A stretch of 64,000 nucleotides of DNA from Eutreptiella sp. 'Long Island Sound 2002' (GCA_964036045.1 OZ038383.1:11486430-11550429); one strand, 5' to 3'. Shown: positions 1 to 9,868, counted from the stretch's first letter. Numbers and translations: made by a program. Notes: generated from the sequence alone by a model not told the origin.

Positions 1-1750
1 CCCCGATACGGCAGGGGTGAGGTAGCCATTTGGCCCACTTGTGGGCCACTTCTGATTCTGCCCCCCGCTCTGAAGCGGTGGGGATCCCCGATACGGCAGG
101 GGTGAGGTAGCCATTTCGCCCACTTGTGGGCCACTTCTGATTTCGCCCCCCGCTCTGAAGCGGTGGGGATCCCCGATACGGCAGGGGTGAGGTAGCCATT
201 TCGCCCACTTGTGGACCACTTCTGATTTTGCCCCCCGCTCTGAAGCGGTGGGGATCCTCGATACGGCAGGGGTGAGGTAGCCACTTTGCCCACTTGTGGG
301 CCACTTCTGATTCTGCCCCCCGCTCTGAAGCGGTGGGGATCCCCGATACGGCAGGGGTGAGGTAGCCACTTTGCCCACTTGTGGGCCACTTCTGATTCTG
401 CCCCCCGCTCTGAAGCGGTGGGGATCCCCGATACGGCAGGGGTGAGGTAGCCATTTGGCCCACTTGTGGGCCACTTCTGATTCTGCCCCCCGCTCTGAAG
501 CGGTGGGGATCCCCGATACGGCAGGGGTGAGGTAGCCATTTCGCCCACTTGTGGGCCACTTCTGATTCTACCCCCCGCTCTGAAGCGGTGGGGATCCCCG
601 ATACGGCAGGGGTGAGGTAGCCATTTCGCCCACTTGTGGGCCACTTCTGATTTTGCCCCCCGCTCTGAAGCGGTGGGGATCCTCGATACGGCAGGGGTGA
701 GGTAGCCACTTTGCCCACTTGTGGGCCACTTCTGATTCTGCCCCCCGCTCTGAAGCGGTTGGGATCCCCGATACGGCAGGGGTGAGGTAGCCACTTTGCC
801 CACTTGTGGGCCACTTCTGATTCTGCCCCCCGCTCTGAAGCGGTGGGGATCCCCGATACGGCAGGGGTGAGGTAGCCACTTTGCCCACTTGTGGGCCACT
901 TCTGATTCTGCCCCCCGCTCTGAAGCGGTGGGGATCCCCGATACGGCAGGGGTGAGGTAGCCATTTGGCCCACTTGTGGGCCACTTCTGATTCTGCCCCC
1001 CGCTCTGAAGCGGTGGGGATCCCCGATACGGCAGGGGTGAGGTAGCCATTTCGCCCACTTGTGGGCCACTTCTGATTCTGCCCCCCGCTCTGAAGCGGTG
1101 GGGATCCCCGATACGGCAGGGGTGAGGTAGCCATTTCGCCCACTTGTGGGCCACTTCTGATTATGCCCCCCGCTCTGAAGCGGTGGGGATCCCCGATACG
1201 GCAGGGGTGAGGTAGCCATTTCGCCCACTTGTGGGCCACTTCTGATTTTGCCCCCCGCTCTGAAGCGGTGGGGATCCCCGATACGGCAGGGGTGAGGTAG
1301 CCACTTTGCCCACTTGTGGGCCACTTCTGATTTTGCCCCCCGCTCTGAAGCGGTGGGGATCCCCGATACGGCAGGGGTGAGGTAGCCACTTTGCCCACTT
1401 GTGGGCCACTTCTGATTTTGCCCCCCGCTCTGAAGCGGTGGGGATCCCCGATACGGCAGGGGTGAGGTAGCCACTTTGCCCACTTGTGGGCCACTTCTGA
1501 TTCTGACCCCCGCTCTGAAGCGGTGGGGATCCCCGATACGGCAGGGGTGAGGTAGCCATTTCGCCCACTTGTGGGCCACTTCTGATTCTGCCCCCCGCTC
1601 TGAAGCGGTGGGGATCCCCGATACGGCAGGGGTGAGGTAGCCATTTCGCCCACTTGTGGGCCACTTCTGATTTTGCCCCCCGCTCTGAAGCGGTGGGGAT
1701 CCCCGATACAGCAGGGGTGAGGTAGCCACTTTGCCCACTTGTGGGCCACT
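1..1750. repeat. 85-bp satellite array, 20 full units plus a partial unit
   Basis: Units begin at 1, 86, 171 and every 85 bases to 1701, with no length change in any copy. The array enters from outside the window and stops inside a unit at about 1750, where unique sequence begins. Units differ at a few fixed places: the bases after GCCA read TTTGG, TTTCG or CTTTG, and the base before CCCCCC varies. Because 85 is not a multiple of three, a reading frame cycles through all three frames. The minus-strand consensus has no stop in any frame, so long minus-strand open frames here are by-products of the repeat. Confidence 0.98.
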
Positions 1751-3480
1751 GCGACGGGTGCATTCACTGCTTGGTTGGACTGGAGTGCCTAGCGAGACGG
1801 TTCAAGGATAGGGATGAGGTAAAATGGGTGCTACAGAAGTGGGAGAAGGAGGTGGATGCCGAGACCATTTTGCACCCCACTCCCTCTGTGAACCGTGTTC
1901 CACCCAATTCCATCCCGTCCGAAATTGCTGTAGGGACCCACCCAACTCCCTCTGTGAATGTGGGTGTAGCTGCTTGTGACAATGTAGCTAGTACCCCATT
2001 GGACCCTATCCCGCCTAGTTCCATTCCGTCCGAAATTGTTGTCGCCACACCCTGTACCGATAGCCCTCCAACATCTCATACTGGGTGTCGCCCTGCAGAA
2101 CAAATCCTTGCTAATGTGTGCAAGGCACTCAGTGATAGCCATGGCTCGTTTCGCCCATCCTTGGCAGAGGTCGAGGCATTGCTTGGTGACGATTGGGGGC
2201 CGCCACTACATGCCACGGTTCCAGGTCCATCGGCTCAACAATATGAGTTCGAGGCACGCCATTTTAGGGACCTCACCACCGAGAGCTATGTCACAGACTG
2301 TGCTCAAATTGTGGTGTATTACTGGTGGGCAGCCCAGACCGCTCTCAGTGCAGATTGGGACACAATGGGTGTGGCATGGGCAGTCCGTGATTCGTTGTGG
2401 AATGCGTCGTGTGCTAGTCCACAACGCCGACAGGCGTTGGTTGAATCATGGGCGCGTAGCACTTTGGAACGCGCGTCCATTGATATGTCTTTTGCACCAC
2501 GGTTGATTGTGGCGCAGATATATAATTCGCGTAATTTCCATTGGGTGCTCCGCTTGTTGCTGATTGCCCCTACCCGTGAATACCTTTGCCTTAAGTTTGA
2601 CCCCCTCCTTGACAAGCCACACATTGTTGGGGCAAACAAGGAGGAGTTGGCTGTTGTGGATGAGCTTGCGGAGCGAGAAGGCATCCAACCACAACCGCGG
2701 AGGAAGTGGGCAACGTTTTTGGATGCTTTCGGTTCCCTTGCATTTGCAATTGCACCCCTGTATTCCACCTTCATCAGGCAGGATGATTTTGTCAGTTGCC
2801 ATCCGGCATGTCTGTTGATGTTGCATTGTGCCTTGTCTAGACGTGTTGTCAAAGGCGAATTGCAAGTGCCACAGGATAGATTGTGGTTATTGCGTGAGAT
2901 GGCACAAGCTACTTTGTACTACAGTGGTTCCAAGTTGGCCCCCACACCCCGGACCCGGTCAATGCATTGGGAGGTGTCTCGGTTGTACCCCACGCCCAAA
3001 TCTGCAGACCCCCCTGACACATGCTTTTTTTGCGATGGCACACCCGCCATAGCGTGTCAGGAATGTAAGGTTCTTCATTGTACCTTCCATACCACTGTCT
3101 TGTGTCAGTCCGAGATTTGTGTAGGATTGCGCCAATTCCGGGCGGCCCCCGTTGCTGCTGCTGCTGCTGCTGTTGTTGCTTTTGCTGCAGTTACTGCTGC
3201 CAATGCCACGCATGCCACTCCTGGCAATGCCAATGCCACTGATGACACCCGTCCCGGTGTGTGGATCTGTCGGAAGTGGTATGCGTTGCCTCCTCAATAC
3301 CCCCAAAATGCTGATGGTCAATTGGAAAATGACCAAGCATTTTGCAGACAGCTGCATCTGGAAAAGAAAGAAGATCTCTTTGAGAGATGCAAGCTGAATC
3401 CTACCCCGAGAGGCAAGCCTCACAAGAGAGATACTAAGGCCGACTTGATCTTCAAGCGTGTCTTTTGTAACTACTTGTAA
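1726..3480 (+). CDS. Ulp1/C48-like cysteine protease domain protein, 5' end not defined
   Basis: The frame is open from just after a TAG at 1723-1725 inside the last satellite unit to TAA at 3478-3480. No ATG occurs in the first ~200 codons, so the true N-terminus must be spliced in, or the gene is truncated by the array. Numbering from 1741, His267 lies in NFHWVL, Asp287 in KFDPL, Gln347 and Cys353 in RQDDFVSC. The order H-D-Q-C, the HW-x-L motif and the Q-x5-C spacing fit the Ulp1/SENP (C48) fold, whose members cut SUMO-like proteins; eukaryotic DNA transposons often carry such domains. Downstream are a Cys-rich segment (CFFCDG, CQEC, CTFH) at about residues 428-456 and an alanine stretch from GCT repeats. 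The family is inferred from motifs. The substrate is unknown, and host or transposon origin is open. Confidence 0.6.
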   Translation, partial: PLCPLVGHCDGCIHCLVGLECLARRFKDRDEVKWVLQKWEKEVDAETILHPTPSVNRVPPNSIPSEIAVGTHPTPSVNVGVAACDNVASTPLDPIPPSSIPSEIVVATPCTDSPPTSHTGCRPAEQILANVCKALSDSHGSFRPSLAEVEALLGDDWGPPLHATVPGPSAQQYEFEARHFRDLTTESYVTDCAQIVVYYWWAAQTALSADWDTMGVAWAVRDSLWNASCASPQRRQALVESWARSTLERASIDMSFAPRLIVAQIYNSRNFHWVLRLLLIAPTREYLCLKFDPLLDKPHIVGANKEELAVVDELAEREGIQPQPRRKWATFLDAFGSLAFAIAPLYSTFIRQDDFVSCHPACLLMLHCALSRRVVKGELQVPQDRLWLLREMAQATLYYSGSKLAPTPRTRSMHWEVSRLYPTPKSADPPDTCFFCDGTPAIACQECKVLHCTFHTTVLCQSEICVGLRQFRAAPVAAAAAAVVAFAAVTAANATHATPGNANATDDTRPGVWICRKWYALPPQYPQNADGQLENDQAFCRQLHLEKKEDLFERCKLNPTPRGKPHKRDTKADLIFKRVFCNYL

Positions 3481-3496
3481 GTAGTTGGCCCCACCC

Positions 3497-3626
3497 TCCC
3501 TCCCTCCTCTGTGCATGCATGCATACGATACTCAACCCTCTTTGGTGAAGTGGTTGTGTGATCCCTCCCTCCTCTGTGCATGCATGCAGACGGTACTCAA
3601 CCCTCCTTGGTGAAGCGGTTGTGTGA
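3497..3626. repeat. 65-bp tandem duplication
   Basis: Two neighbouring copies begin TCCCTCCCTCCTCTGTGC at 3497 and 3562 and differ at few positions. They lie directly after the C48-like frame and are followed by a short (TA)n run at about 3627-3641. Confidence 0.85.
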
Positions 3627-3639
3627 TATATATATATAT

Positions 3640-3735
3640 ATGATGGTTTGGCCCGGGTGGGGCGCCACTAACACAAGTGGCCGGGAATCGACTCGGGGGC
3701 CTTGTGCCCTTAAACAAAAGTACCACCTACCATCA
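3640..3735 (+). repeat. Dispersed repeat with tRNA-like B-box, copy 1
   Basis: The segment holds a B-box-like GGGAATCGACTCG at about 3683. It ends with a ~27-base block (TTAAACAAAAGTACCACC at its core) that recurs, reverse-complemented, at about 27594-27625. This suggests a SINE-like family, but no full tRNA fold was found. Confidence 0.4.
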
Positions 3736-3776
3736 AAGTGTGCAGTTTTTTGTGCATTTTTTTTTCAAAAAAAAAT

Positions 3777-3915
3777 TGTGTTTTTACTGAGTAAAAAAAA
3801 ATTTTTTTTTAAAATTTTTTTTTAAAATTTTTTTTTACTCAGTTTTACCTCAAATCTACTCAGTTTTACCACATTTTACTCAGTTTTACCTCGTCTGGTA
3901 CTCAGTTTTACCAAA
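3777..3915. repeat. A/T palindrome followed by repeated CTCAGTTTTACC motif
   Basis: ACTGAGTAAAAAAAA near 3787 is mirrored by TTTTTTTTACTCAGT near 3840, with only A and T runs between, so the strand can fold into a long hairpin. The motif ACTCAGTTTTACC is then repeated four times up to about 3913. No coding sequence is visible. Confidence 0.85.
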
Positions 3916-4723
3916 TACCCGTTCAAAAGGGGCAGGCCGTCGATGCTGCGCGGTGGGGGGGATGGCCAAGGGACCTGCTGGGGCCGCAGGCCCGGAAGTG
4001 GAAACGCCTTGGGCAACAGTTGGCGCAAGCCGCCATGCGTTCGTACCCCTCCGACCCCCGTCGAGTTGCCACAGCACATGCCACGTAGGTACCGGACCAG
4101 GGCATCGGTCATCCTGAGGCCCACCCTCACCAACGCATCCTGGGGAGACCTCCGTGGCGGTGGGATGACAGACATGGAGGAGGGGCTCCCCACATTTTGA
4201 GGACACCTCTGCACACCGCAGTAGTCGTGCAAACGGGGCTGTGAACACACACAGTCCGCCATGGGCATTTGTCCTGGTGCAACGACTGGGGGGGGGGGGG
4301 GGGATGGTATGCTCGCGGCGGCGGGGGGTCGTTCGAGCCCCCTGAAGGAGGAGTGGGGGGGTTTGGGAAGGTGGCTCTCGTGACAGGCCAGTCCAAAGAG
4401 GCGAGTCCAAACACTTCTGATGATTCACCCCCCCCCCCCCCCCCGATTACTTCCCTCAAAAGGACCAGCGCATCGGGGGAATGACTTCGAGCCATATGTG
4501 CTGGGGTACCCCAGGTCCCCCCCCCCCCCCTTTCCCCCGTCGGCCCGTCACGAGGGCGCTGAAGGGGGGCGGGTCTGGAACAGGGGCTCCACTCCAACGA
4601 ACCCCCCCCCCCCCCTCCCCCCTCCCCCGCGTGCAAACCCTTTCTCTTCCACCCCGCCTTCGATTCCCCCCCCTGTGCACGGGCCGAGGGGGTTCGGACG
4701 TCTCCTCATGGCACGCGGTGCAG
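3916..4723. other. G/C homopolymer-rich stretch without a supported gene
   Basis: Several runs of 10-16 G or C occur (about 4289, 4429, 4519, 4605). Six-frame reading gives only low-complexity Gly, Pro and Arg frames. A short protein-like stretch in the + frame at about 3942-4082 ends at a stop and could not be tied to a family. Upstream exons of the armadillo-like gene may lie here but are not defined. Confidence 0.6.
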
Positions 4724-5082
4724 GCGCTGCTGGAACTGCGGCGGGTGGCGCTGGCGGACGGGGTCTTCAGCCTCCTGAACCGCGCGGTGCTGCGGTACGA
4801 GCAGGGCTACGGGCTGCGGTGCGCGTGCCCGGCTCTGCACGCGTCACGGCTGCTGCGGCGTCTGCGCAAAGGGGCTGCGTGGGGCCCGGGGATGCGGCTC
4901 GAGGACGTGGAGGTGTTCGCCGAGGCGGCGGTCACGTACTGGACGCAGGTGGACCATGAGGCGCGGGAGGAGGACCGGCGGCGGCGGTTGTCGGCCATGC
5001 ACAAGACCCAAGAGGCGATCGTGGCGACGCAGAAGGCGGCCAAGCGGCAGCAGGAGATGGAGCAGCTGCGCGTGGACATCAG
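4724..5082 (+). CDS. Helical-repeat (armadillo-like) protein, internal exon A
   Basis: This GC-rich exon encodes leucine/alanine/arginine-rich helices, then a charged coiled-coil-like stretch (EAREEDRRRR to QQEMEQLRVD). The proposed 5' edge follows CGGTGCAG at 4723, but the frame stays open upstream to 4481, so the edge is uncertain. The 3' edge is ATCAG|GTGTGC. It leaves two bases of a codon, and the acceptor at 6503 supplies exactly the missing base, giving VDI-R-SKLL in frame. The start codon and any earlier exons were not identified. The protein family is not recognised beyond its helical character. Confidence 0.6.
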
Positions 5083-6503
5083 GTGTGCGCGAGAGGCACC
5101 GGCACAGGCCCGAAGCACATGTCATCGACGGATGTGCTTCAGGGCACCACATCATCAGCCACCCTCTCCACACATGTGGGAGGGGCATCCTCAGCCCCTC
5201 CCACATCATCAATGCATCATTAGCACCTCCGCACTGCATCACCGGCCATCTTCAGTGCATACGCGCCCAATCCTCAGCCATCGTCACTGGGGGTGGCGGG
5301 TTTTCAAGTGAGGGAGGGGGGGTCAATAGAACCCCCAAAATCTGGGGGGGGGGGGGTTGGGAAAAGGGCTCAATTGGCAGGCACCATTAATCAGTTATTA
5401 TGAACTCTGGCGCCAAAGACCCCGAAAAATTTTTTGAGCATTAAAAATGGTCAAATTTTTTCCACCAAATATATGGCAAATGATGATTTTTCTGAACCCC
5501 CTCGGCGCGCTGATTCCAAAAATCCCATTTTCATTTTTCTGCCGATTTTTGGGTCTGGGTCACCTCCGAGGCCCGGGGGTCAGTCTCGTTAGGATTTTTT
5601 GGGTCCCGTCAATTGAGCCCCGTTTTGGGGGGGGGGGTCTAGCCAGGGGGCTGTATCGACACCCCCCCACCCCTCCAATTGATAGCCCGTCCACCCCTGC
5701 ATCTTCACCGCATCCCCAGTCATCCACGCCAGATCCTCACCACATCACCAGCCATCCTCACTGCATCTTCATGGCATCCTCAGCCAGTCTCCCCACATCC
5801 TCCCCACATCAGCAGCCGTCATCACTGCAGGGCCAGTACATCATGAACCATCCTCGTCATACATCCTCACCACACCCTCACCCAACCCTCACCACATCCT
5901 CACCACATCAACAGCTACCATCACCGTATCCTTGTCCCCCCATCCTCACAGCAGCCTGACCGCATGATCAGCCCCCCTGGACGCACCGTCACCCCATCAT
6001 CAGCCAGCTTCACTGCATCCTTCCATCCCCAGCCCTCCTCCCACATCATCACCACAACATCACTCACCTCACCACACCATCAGCATTTGTTGGTGCACAT
6101 TCACGGCATCCTCAATCATCAGCCACTGCTTTTCAGAGGGTCAGGGGCGCCTAAGCTTGGTAGCTACGCCATCAGGTGGTGGCCCAGCCATGAAGGGAGA
6201 GGAAACAAGGAGGAGGGTAGGAGCAATACTCCGCCGGAACAGCGCAGCCAACTGGCCGGCGAGGCCTGACCCAGTTGTTGCACGGGTCAACGAAACAGGG
6301 ATGAAGGATGGCGAGGTACCACTTGGGCGGGGCATCACAGTGGCATGTGATGCAGCACAATCCTCAAGTGGGTGGGGGTAGTTGTTGCCGGAAGAAAATA
6401 CACAGCGTGGCTGCAACACCATCGGATCGCCAGCACTTGTGTTGCTTTTGGACCACCTTCTGGTCTGCCTCCCGCGGACCTTCCTCGTTTCACGTTGTCG
6501 CAG
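5083..6503 (+). other. Intron with degenerate minisatellite
   Basis: The 1421-bp intron starts GTGTGC and ends TCGCAG. Much of 5100-5290 and 5690-6130 is a degenerate CATCCTCACC/CATCATCAGCC repeat with an irregular ~12-18-base rhythm. The minisatellite is interrupted at about 5318-5672 by a separate inverted-repeat element. Confidence 0.6.
5318..5672. mobile_element. Small inverted-repeat (MITE-like) element in intron
   Basis: The left edge reads GGGGGTCAATAGAACCCCC, then a G run and GGGCTCAATTGGCAGG. The right edge, read on the other strand, is GGGGTGTCGATACAGCCCCC, then a C run and GGGGCTCAATTGACGGG. The edges are therefore imperfect terminal inverted repeats of ~65-75 bases around an A/T-rich core. 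There is no coding capacity and no target duplication could be confirmed. Confidence 0.5.
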
Positions 6504-7410
6504 GTCGAAGCTGCTGGACTTGGGGCGGTGCGCCGAAGTCTCGCGCCCTGACCTCCAGTTCATTTTCTCCATCACAGCCCCGGACATCGTGACGGAGACG
6601 TGTCAGTTCTGCTCGCGCTGGGCCTCGCGTGACTCCAAAGTGCAGTCGCTGTTCGAGGCCGGGCTCGTCGAGACGATGCTGCCCATCTACGCCGCCGCCC
6701 CCACGCTCTGGGAGCTTGCGCTGCCGGTGGCGGACCTGCTCCACAAGGTCGCGGTCCTCACCACCGCCGTGGGCCCGGCAAAGCCCGGCCCGCGGTCCGC
6801 GCAGCGCAGCACCGCTGGCGACACCTGCGCCGCGATCTTCCGCGCGAAGGGGCTCGAGGCGCTGCTGGGCCTCCTCCGCGCGGAGCCCCCGGTCGAAGTG
6901 ACGGAGAAGGCGCTGAGGGCTCTGACGGCGTTGAGCCAGCGCCCCGGCGACGCCGCTGTCGTTGCCGGGGCCGACGCGCTTGCGGAGTACCAGGGGGTCC
7001 TCGCACGGCACCCGGAGCACCGCGGCGTGACCGCCGCGGGGCTGTTGGGGATGGCGTGCCTTGTGCCGCTCGCGCCGGAGGACGCGCGCGGCGCTATCTT
7101 CGATGCGGCCGTCACGGCGCTGAAGGGCATGCCGGAGGACGAGGAGGTGCAGTACGGCGCCCTTCGGGTCCTCCGCGCGTGCGTCGCCCTCGGCCCGGCG
7201 GACGCGGCAAATGCGTTGGCAGCGGGAGCGCTCGCGCTGTGCCTCGGGTGCCTGGACACGTACCGGGAGTCCGGTCTTGTGGTGCCCACAGCCGTGCGGC
7301 TGCTGAGCGCGCTGGTGCACCTGCCGGGGGTGGTCCCCGCCCTGGCGGAGCACAACGTTGTGCCGGCGCTCTGTCATACGGACCTCGCGGCGGACCCCGA
7401 GGCTGTGCAG
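6504..7410 (+). CDS. Helical-repeat (armadillo-like) protein, internal exon B
   Basis: The 302-codon exon is rich in short amphipathic helices arranged as repeats, with recurring patterns such as GLVETMLPIYAAA, GLEALLGLL, TEKALRALTALSQ and EVQYGALRVLRACVALG. This spacing is typical of armadillo/HEAT-like scaffolds, which bind protein partners. Both junctions are in phase: the acceptor TCGCAG|G completes the arginine codon of the previous exon, and GCTGTGCAG|GTGTGC ends in phase 0. Third codon positions are almost all G or C, unlike Rho and the element genes in this window. No specific orthologue is recognised. Confidence 0.75.
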
Positions 7411-8063
7411 GTGTGCGTGTGCGTGTGTGTCTGCGTCTGCGTGTGTGTGTGTGTGTGCGTGTGTGTGGCAGACCGAAAGACTCTCTTTGGAAGACCGAAA
7501 GACGTCTGGGATAGCTCTGCTGTCCGTGAGGAGTTTTCTCCGACCCCTTTTCTTGCCTTGTTCTTGTTTCGTGGTTCTCAAAGTGTGTGTGTGTGTTTGC
7601 GTGTGTGTAGTCCCCCGGAAACGGGTGCTTCCAGGCACTACAGTTGGGTATCCATGTCCCAGACCTCATCCGGGTTTCTGGACGTTTTTGGGAGCTGGGG
7701 GACACAGAGGACAGTGGGCCTGAGTTATGTACAAGTCGACTGGGATGCGGAGGGGCAGGGCTGGTACTGGCTGCGCCTCATTGACCCGTGTTTTCCTTGC
7801 AGGCGCCGCCCCCCGGGGGTGCATGCCCTGCGGAGCTGTGCTGGCATGCGTACCCAAGGGTAGGGCCCATGTGGTTGGCCCCTCTCCACACCTGCCCCGC
7901 CCCCCCGCCTTCAACTCAACTCAACGGGTGGACAACCGGCCCCCTCATCCACAAGTGGAGGATTCCCTCCTCAAACGGCGAACGAGTACGTACACCTGGC
8001 AGTACCAACCGGCATACTCACCCAGCCTTTATGGCACATACATACCCCACCAACCACACACGG

Positions 8064-8095
<32 letters not shown>

Positions 8096-8200
8096 GCACG
8101 CACGCACGCATGCACGCACGCACCCACGCACGCACGCACGCACCCATGCACCCACGCACCCACGCACCCACGCACCCACGCACCCACGCACCCACGCACC

Positions 8201-8291
<91 letters not shown>

Positions 8292-8537
8292 GCGCGAAAA
8301 TCGCGACGAGCAAACACGTGCACAGGCAGGGCGCGGGATCGTCCAGTATCACATCAGGCCAATCAAAGAGTCATGACGGCGACCATGTGACGACCAGGCG
8401 CCTCTCTGCAGGAGAGGGAAGGCACAGCGAAGTACAGCGTAGTCTCCATATTCTGGCGATACATTCTGTGCATTGCCCCCCTCAGCCATTGCCCAGGACT
8501 CCTCATTGAATCCCTCACCTGGTGCCATGTCCCGCAG
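7411..8537 (+). other. Intron with GT and CA/CACG microsatellites
   Basis: The 1127-bp intron begins GTGTGCGTGTGC and ends CATGTCCCGCAG. It holds a (GT)n start and a long (CA)n / (CACG)n / (CCCACGCA)n compound microsatellite at about 8059-8293. A 57-base stretch at 7803-7859 has a good acceptor (TTTTCCTTGCAG) and a GT right after it, and would add 19 codons in frame, so a cassette exon is possible. Confidence 0.65.
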
Positions 8538-8753
8538 GCGTGCCTAAACGTGCTGCACAGCGTGCGGCACACGCTTGGGGCGCAGGACGCGGCCGTGCAG
8601 CGCCACCTCCAGACCTTCGTGCACGCGACGACCATCCTCCTGGACGACGACACGGCGCGCCGCCAGGCCGCGGCCGTGGCGGCGGCCGTGCGGGAGGCCG
8701 CATCGGCCCCTCCTCGGGAGCCGGGACCGCCGCCGGTCCGAGAGGGCATTTAA
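8538..8753 (+). CDS. Helical-repeat (armadillo-like) protein, terminal exon
   Basis: The exon continues in phase 0 after CCCGCAG with ACLNVLHSVRHTLG. It runs through further helices (FVHATTILLDD, RRQAAAVAAAVREA) to a proline-rich end and TAA at 8751-8753. The join AVQ|ACLNVLHSV matches the repeat pattern of the previous exon. The three visible exons encode about 490 residues, with the N-terminus missing. Confidence 0.72.
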   Translation, partial: ACLNVLHSVRHTLGAQDAAVQRHLQTFVHATTILLDDDTARRQAAAVAAAVREAASAPPREPGPPPVREGI

Positions 8754-9545
8754 GGGGAACGGGGAGGGGGCCTGCAAGGAGGAGGCTCACGCGGCGGGCA
8801 GAAGGAGACAGCGACAGGAGTTCCATGAGCAAATGTCCAATTTCCCTACCATGTTGCTCTAGTGCTGACCATTTTCTTGGAGCATCCCAATCACTGGGTG
8901 TGTGGGCTGTGCCGTATTGACAAGGCCCAAGTATCTCACTGTGGGCGAGTCTGAAGTGCAACCACTCAGTGGAAGGTGTGCAAATGTGTCATGGGTGCCA
9001 AGCCTCCGAGATCCGATGCCAAGCCCGCAGGAATCCTGAGTTGCCAAGAGCCTGGAATGGCCGCCAGTTGGCACCCAAAACGCCCCGCCCTCGTTTGCTC
9101 TTGCTTTTCTTGCTTTAGTTTGATTTCCATTTTCTGATTGGGGTCGTTGGAAGGCAAGGCTTTCCTCCGGGATGCAGTGCTCTTCCCCCATGCTTACCAT
9201 TTTTGTGTGTGCTGTGTTTGTATATCTAGCGTTCTGTGGAAACTGGGTTTTATGAGACACTTATTGCCTGCTTTTGGGGGACAGCACAGAGAAGGTCCAC
9301 ACTGCTTTAGGGCCGAGGAGAAAAGTAGTGGCATGCCGCAGGTGCCGCAGACTGTACCGCGTGCGAAATGGCCGCCGACAGCCATACTACTGGGCATGTG
9401 CCTGAATTTCAGAAGTCCAAGCCCAGCAAGGTCCTGTCAATCGTGTCAGTGAGGTGGGCGACCACTTGGGAGCACAGTACGAAATGGCTGTGTTAGGCAC
9501 ATTCTGTGGGAATTCCTCTGTTCTGTGTCGTTATGCCATTTGGGG
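8754..9545. other. Non-coding stretch downstream of the armadillo-like gene
   Basis: The likely 3' UTR and intergenic DNA follow the stop. No frame here is protein-like and no repeat was recognised. Confidence 0.5.
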
Positions 9546-9548
9546 ACG

Positions 9549-9868
9549 TTATATGTTATGTTATGTCATGTTATGTTATGTTATTATGTTATGTTATGTT
9601 ATGTTATGCTATGTTATGTTATGCTATGTTATGTTATGTTATGTTATGTTATGTTATGTTATGTTATGTTATGTTATGTTATGTTATGTTATGTTATGTT
9701 ATGTTATGTTATGTTATGTTATGTTATGTTATGTTATGTTATGTCATGTTATGTTATGTTATTATGTTATGTTATGTTATGTTATGCTATGTTATGTTAT
9801 GCTATGTTATGTTATGTTATGTTATGTTATGTTATGTTATGTTATGTTATGTTACATTATGTTATGAA
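9549..9868. repeat. ATGTT pentanucleotide array with internal duplication
   Basis: Almost the whole segment is (TTATG)n. The same short run of variants (TTATGTCATG, a TTATTATG phase slip, then two TATGCTATG) occurs at about 9563-9625 and again at about 9741-9805. An internal block of ~180 bp has therefore been duplicated. The long Met-Leu-Cys-Tyr-Val frames are artefacts of the repeat. Confidence 0.95.

Noticed and set aside
1-1750. CRISPR array
   Set aside because: The units are contiguous and near-identical with no variable spacers, and the sequence is eukaryotic.
568-1767. Long minus-strand open frame over the satellite as a protein-coding gene
   Set aside because: It is a by-product of a stop-free 85-base unit cycling through three frames. 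There is no independent coding evidence.
7971-8390. Cys-Val, His-Thr and Arg-Thr repeat proteins
   Set aside because: They are translations of the (CA)n/(CACG)n microsatellite inside the second intron.
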